The notes under the pieces were generated by a model. That model was not told the DNA's origin. It worked only from the letters and a program-made list of their open reading frames with translations, and ran no database searches. Shown one piece after another: positions 59,933 through 64,000 of a stretch of DNA of 64,000 bases. Positions within the stretch are counted from its first letter, which is position 1; the number at the start of each line of letters is the position of its first letter. The position numbers and the translations under genes were made by a program. Source of the stretch: Clarkia xantiana subsp. parviflora (Eukaryota; Streptophyta; Magnoliopsida; Myrtales; Onagraceae); assembly GCA_036873135.1 (NCBI GenBank), contig JAPTYO010000040.1, positions 62,001-126,000 on the forward strand, in the 5' to 3' direction.

Positions 59933-62814
59933 TCACCAAGGAATTTCTTGACCATCCCATGCAAAGAATTTGCCATTGTCATGCCTCTTTGCATTGTTTA
60001 TGATAGCAAGAAGTTTCTGCACTGAGTATTCCTTGGTAAAAAGCTTGCCTTCAGGAACATTCTTCTGGAATGGCTTCGACAGATCTGTATCAACTGTGCC
60101 GGGGTGCAGTAAAACGCATACAATTGGATCCCTCTTCCTCGCAAACTCAACCGACACAGTTTTTGTCACTGCAGTTCATGAGGAAGCTAAGTCATTTTAG
60201 TAAATCAGTGAGACATCATTTAAGGATGTCCGTTTCTCGGATTATAGGAAAGGGTTATGAACCTAAAAACAGTCTCAACTATAGGTTATGTTGCTAATCG
60301 ATGTATTAGATTTAAAATGTTGATATTCAGTGTCTCAACTATCGAATTTGTTGCTTTCCACTTTTTTCAACTGAGTTTGGTGTTAAAATTGATGTTTTAA
60401 GCAACAAAAACATATTTTCCGCATTTCCGAAGTATCATATTTGTTGCTTATAGTTTAGGCTTATTTGATGCTTAAAAAACATAATTTTGTTTCGACAATT
60501 TTAAGAGAAAAGAAGTTTTTAGGTTCTTAACCTTATAGGAAATAGAGTATTACACTGATTAAGTGCGGTCTTTGAAGCTCGATAAGAATGCCATCCACCA
60601 AGGTGATTATCACCAATGGAACCCACTCTAGCACTTAAACTAGCCACAACTGCAACATCTCTTTCTGTTCCATTGCCTCCTCCTGCCTTTAGAAGGGGCC
60701 ACATGTGCTGCTCCAAATATAAACCATATGTATCACTATACCATAAGTCGAAGAAAAATGTGATTTTTATCATCAAAATGATTCCTTTACTCAAAATCGT
60801 CTCTGCGGGTAAAAAAATGGTACCTTGATCATGAGAACTGGACCTACTGCATTAACCTCATAAGCAAGCATCATAGATGACTTCTCCAGTTTGCTTAGTG
60901 TAGTTTCTGTACTAAAAATGAACAAGAAAAATTTACAAGCCTACTCCATACTGAAAGTAAATACATTGAATTAAGGGAATCTCATTCTCACCCGGTTGAA
61001 TTACATTCGGTATTGAAAGAATACCAGATGCATTAATCAGAAGGTTTAATGAGCCATATCTTTCTGTGACAAACTTAGCAGATTCCTGAAAACATAGTGT
61101 GTAAGTGAAATCACATAAACTAGAGAAACTGCATCAAAATAGAAAGAGCAAGCAGACCTCTATGCTGCTTTCGGTGGTGACATCAAGTGGCAGAATGTTG
61201 AGTCGCTCAGCAAACGTGTTTTTCAAATCCAAGAGCCCTGTTGCTGTATCAGGATTACGACAAGTGGCAATGACATGGCCTTTGTCCGATTTTTGTAGCA
61301 ACTGTCTGACCTGGCAAAAGGCAGGGTAAAATGTAAAATTCATAAGTTGAACACTTATCTATATAATTGAGTCTGCTATAATGTGAGCAGACTAGAAGTT
61401 AGATAGAAGCATGTGTACTGTAAACTGATGCATCATCTGGATGAAATTTTATAGTTATTCCATATGCAAATTTAAAAGATTACGTGTTGTAAATTCATAA
61501 CCAATGAAAATTCTTCAGAGGGTTAACAATGCAGTTACACTATTACTCTATCATATTTGTGTAATTTCTAGTTACAGTAAAGAAAGGAACAGTAGAAAAT
61601 TCAATATGGATGCTCCACAAAATACGATCTTCCCAAGGCTAAGGTAATGAAAATTGTTATGCAATGTTGTAGATTTTAGAGTTAAGAACCTAACAGCAGT
61701 CCCAACCATAGCAATGTTGCTAATAGCTGTCCAAGATATAAAATATTAATTTTCGGTGTCCCAACTATCAGATTTTTACTTTACACTTTCTTTGAATGAT
61801 TTTGCCGTTAAAAATCGCATTTTAAGCAACAAAAATATGTTCTTTTTATAACTTTTTTGAAGTATCAGATTTGTTGCTCATGTTAAAGGCTTATTTTGAT
61901 GCTTAAAAAACATCTTTTTGTTTTGTTAATTTTAAGAGTTATTGATGCAGACTAGAAATTAGATAGAAGCATTTATACTGTAAACCGATGCAGCATCTGG
62001 AGAAATTTTATAGTTATTCTAGTATCTCTGCGGTCGGAAGTGTCTTTGACATCCATATGCAACTTCGAAAAATTACATGTCCTAAATTCATAATCAATGA
62101 AGATTCTTCAGAGGCTTAACAATGCAGCTACACAATTACATCATATTTGTGTAGTTTCTAGTTACATTAAAGGAAGCAACAGTTGCAATTTTCAATTTGG
62201 ATACTCAACAAAATACGGTTTTCCTGAGGCTTAGCTGAAATTAAGGTAATTAAAATGGTTATGCAATGTTGTAGATATTAGCAGTATATGGTGTACAGCG
62301 TAACCTTTCTATTATAAAGCATTTTGCTTAACATAAATGATTTTTTTTTAAAGCCGCAAAATATGAAGGTGAGACACTTCAAATATGCTATAAAAGTTGC
62401 ATAAATTACAGTAAACTATATTTTCAGATCCTCACTTTCATTTGTTGCATCACCACTCTTAAAAATCTATCACAATACTGAGTAGCCAAGCTCCAAGCTC
62501 CAATATTTTCAATATAAAGAAAATTAAATGGCTGAAGAGAACAATTCCCCGTGCGTCTTAATCCTCCCAATCATCAGAATTTGCAGAATTCAACTCAATA
62601 AGAACTTACAGTAAAGGTGGAAAATGGAATAACTCACAAATTCGAGGCCGATCCCTCTGGACGCGCCTTGTACAAGCGAAACCCCACCTTCCCATTTTAA
62701 TGCAGCGGCGGCGCCGGAGGTAGAAGAAGAGAAGGAAGCCGTTTGGGTTCTGAGCAGCCGCAGTGAAGAAGAAACCGCCGCGAAAGCGCGTTGGCTTAAG
62801 AATAGGACCTTCAT
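59933..62814 (-). CDS. Short-chain dehydrogenase/reductase (C-factor-like), organelle-targeted
   Basis: Six exons: 62814-62638, 61310-61158, 61085-60992, 60906-60824, 60707-60554, 60168-59933. All GT-AG, giving 298 residues. The N-terminus (Ser/Arg/Ala-rich, 1-38) resembles a mitochondrial or plastid transit peptide. It has the Rossmann loop QGASRGIG (49-56), NASG, then serine candidates in ASLSARVG and the catalytic Y211-x3-K215 (YRASK), and HPGTVDTDLS, all classical SDR landmarks; only the first Thr of TGxxxGIG is replaced by Gln, as I expect for this plant subgroup (At4g20760-like). It reduces or oxidises an unknown carbonyl or alcohol with NAD(P)(H). Exon 5/6 joins at ALNQ|LTKT. Intron 5 is mostly a MULE insertion and intron 1 holds a duplicated block. 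Exon model confident; substrate unknown. Confidence 0.94.
60252..60532. mobile_element. MULE-type MITE inside SDR intron 5
   Basis: 281 bases, ends gggttatgaacctaaaaac and gtttttaggttcttaacc, with the flanking duplication TTATAGGAAA (60242-60251, 60533-60542). It makes up about three quarters of the 385-base intron. Internal phrases aagcaacaaaaacata and tttgttgct recur in the related insert in intron 1. Confidence 0.9.
61387..62284. repeat. Duplicated ~300-base block in SDR intron 1 separated by a MULE-like insert
   Basis: Block 1 (61387-61677) and block 2 (61947-62284) share gcagactagaa, tagatagaagca, aatgcag, catatttgtgta and ttatgcaatgttgtaga in the same order. Block 2 has an extra ~40-base stretch (ctgcggtcggaagtg). 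Between them, 61678-61945 starts ttaagaacctaa and carries aagcaacaaaaatatg, matching the intron 5 MULE, but its right end is eroded. Confidence 0.88.
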
Positions 62815-63442
62815 TTCCACCTTCTTGAGTGTGTAATAGCTTGCTTCTGCTTAACAGCGATGGAAATGGCGATTGGCATCATGGGCGAGCGAGAAGAGGG
62901 TCAGTAGAAAGAAACTGAGGGGTTCATATTCCGCCACGTCTCTCTCACAGTCGCAGCTCCTTAATTGAAGTAACCGTTTTTGGCTACCTCCAAAATTTAT
63001 TTCAACTGCCATTATTTATGGATACAATTGATCCAATTCAATGAACTCATATACCATTCTCCCCGTGTTATTTTTGCTAATAAATTATATTTAGTTATAA
63101 CATTTAAAAGTACATTTTGTCAGCCATACCTAAATTTTGTTAATTTCAACTGATATATATGCTTTATTAACCGATTTTTATTAATATGATGCAATTAAAG
63201 AAGTCACGTGGATACAATTTGTCAAATCTTAAAAAATATAATTTTGCTTGGTTAAATTAGATAATAACTTAATTTTGATGTTTAAATTTATTTTTTGAGA
63301 TTTTGATTCTAGATACATATTATTGTACAGTCGAAAATTTTAAACTCCAAAATAAATTAGAAAGTTTCATTTCATTGTACAATATTATATACATTTAGTA
63401 TCTATAACAATATTTATTTACTTTTATTTACGTTAATATTAA
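62815..63442. other. SDR promoter/leader and intergenic
   Basis: The first ~150 bases are less AT-rich and form the SDR 5' leader and core promoter region on the minus strand. The rest is AT-rich with nothing recognised. Confidence 0.5.
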
Positions 63443-63859
63443 GAGCATCCACAGTGACATTACGTAAAGATTTCGTAAACGTGGGTCCTACATGTTTATT
63501 TAAGTAAATCAACAAAAACTATCTACAGTGGTTTTACATAGCATTCCTTAAAGATGAGACCCACACGTAAATTTATATTTTTACATAAAGCATTCTTTAA
63601 ATTTAAGTAATGCACTATGTATTACGTAACCAATTTTTTATTATAAATTAATTCATTTTATAATTAATGGTAATATCTTATTGGTGGTTGTTGGAAAATT
63701 TAATAATAAAATATATTTAAGGAATATGTTTAAGTAATACGATTGCAGAGAAAATATTTTTTACGTGTGTCTTAACTTTACGTATTATTTAAAGTGTACA
63801 TAAATGTCTACGTGACAACTTTAAAGAATACAATTTATGTAAAACCACTGTGGATGCTC
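63443..63859 (-). mobile_element. Tourist-like (PIF/Harbinger) MITE, full copy 2
   Basis: 417 bases, inverted relative to copy 1 at 4877-5293 and identical in length. Ends gagcatccacagtg and actgtggatgctc, with target duplication TAA at 63440-63442 and 63860-63862. Confidence 0.9.
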
Positions 63860-63862
63860 TAA

Positions 63863-64000
63863 GTACTTTTGACCATCGTAAAAAGTTATAACTTTTTATT
63901 CAGTACATTTATTATTTAGTGAATTTTTCTATATAAAAGTAGTGGTAAGAAATTCTGAATGATATATACAATCATATGTTTGTAACTTACTTATAATTTA
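63863..64000. other. Window end, AT-rich
   Basis: Nothing recognised in the last 138 bases. Confidence 0.5.

Overview
This window looks like nuclear DNA of a eudicot plant. The intergenic DNA is AT-rich. Genes have short GT-AG introns, and the families are land-plant specific: WRKY, ALOG/LSH, CYP716, PLS- and P-class PPR, nsLTP, and CHUP1/IPGA1-type. Small non-autonomous transposons are dense. All exon models below were built by eye from open frames, splice consensus and family knowledge. No alignment or transcript data were available.

Layout, left to right. 0.4-3.3 kb: a single-domain fasciclin-like secreted protein (+), tail-to-tail with a two-exon CYP716-type cytochrome P450 (-). 3.4-8.0 kb: transposon cluster (a direct-repeat/inverted-repeat element, a Tourist MITE, a foldback element, two hAT-like elements). 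8.2-10.9 kb: nine-exon UDP-arabinose 4-epimerase (MUR4/UXE type, -). 16.4-19.2 kb: seven-exon CHUP1/IPGA1-family coiled-coil protein (+), followed by a MULE-type MITE. 23.9-24.4 kb: ALOG/LSH protein ending right after its domain (+). 25.5-26.2 kb: a complete non-autonomous Helitron. 30.1-32.6 kb: E-class PPR protein (-). 33-44 kb: gene-poor, repeat-rich. 44.7-47.4 kb: group IIe WRKY factor (+) with upstream ORFs and a GC-AG intron. 47.9-52 kb: CACTA MITE, a triplicated 276-bp repeat, a hAT-like element. 53.7-54.1 kb: type 1 nsLTP (+). 55.3-59.0 kb: very long P-class PPR protein (-). 59.9-62.8 kb: short-chain dehydrogenase/reductase (-) whose introns carry a MULE insertion and a duplicated block. 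63.4-63.9 kb: second full copy of the Tourist MITE.

The genes do not form an operon-like or clustered pathway. They are nine unrelated housekeeping, regulatory or specialised-metabolism genes separated by transposon-rich DNA. I found no convincing previously undescribed system. The most interesting signals are: a CYP716 P450 lacking the I-helix acid-threonine pair; an ALOG protein without the usual basic tail; a WRKY gene with a GC-AG intron inside its DNA-binding domain plus upstream ORFs; and a set of elements that share GGGNTGGC-like hAT ends and 8-bp duplications but carry completely different, self-complementary short-motif subterminal arrays.
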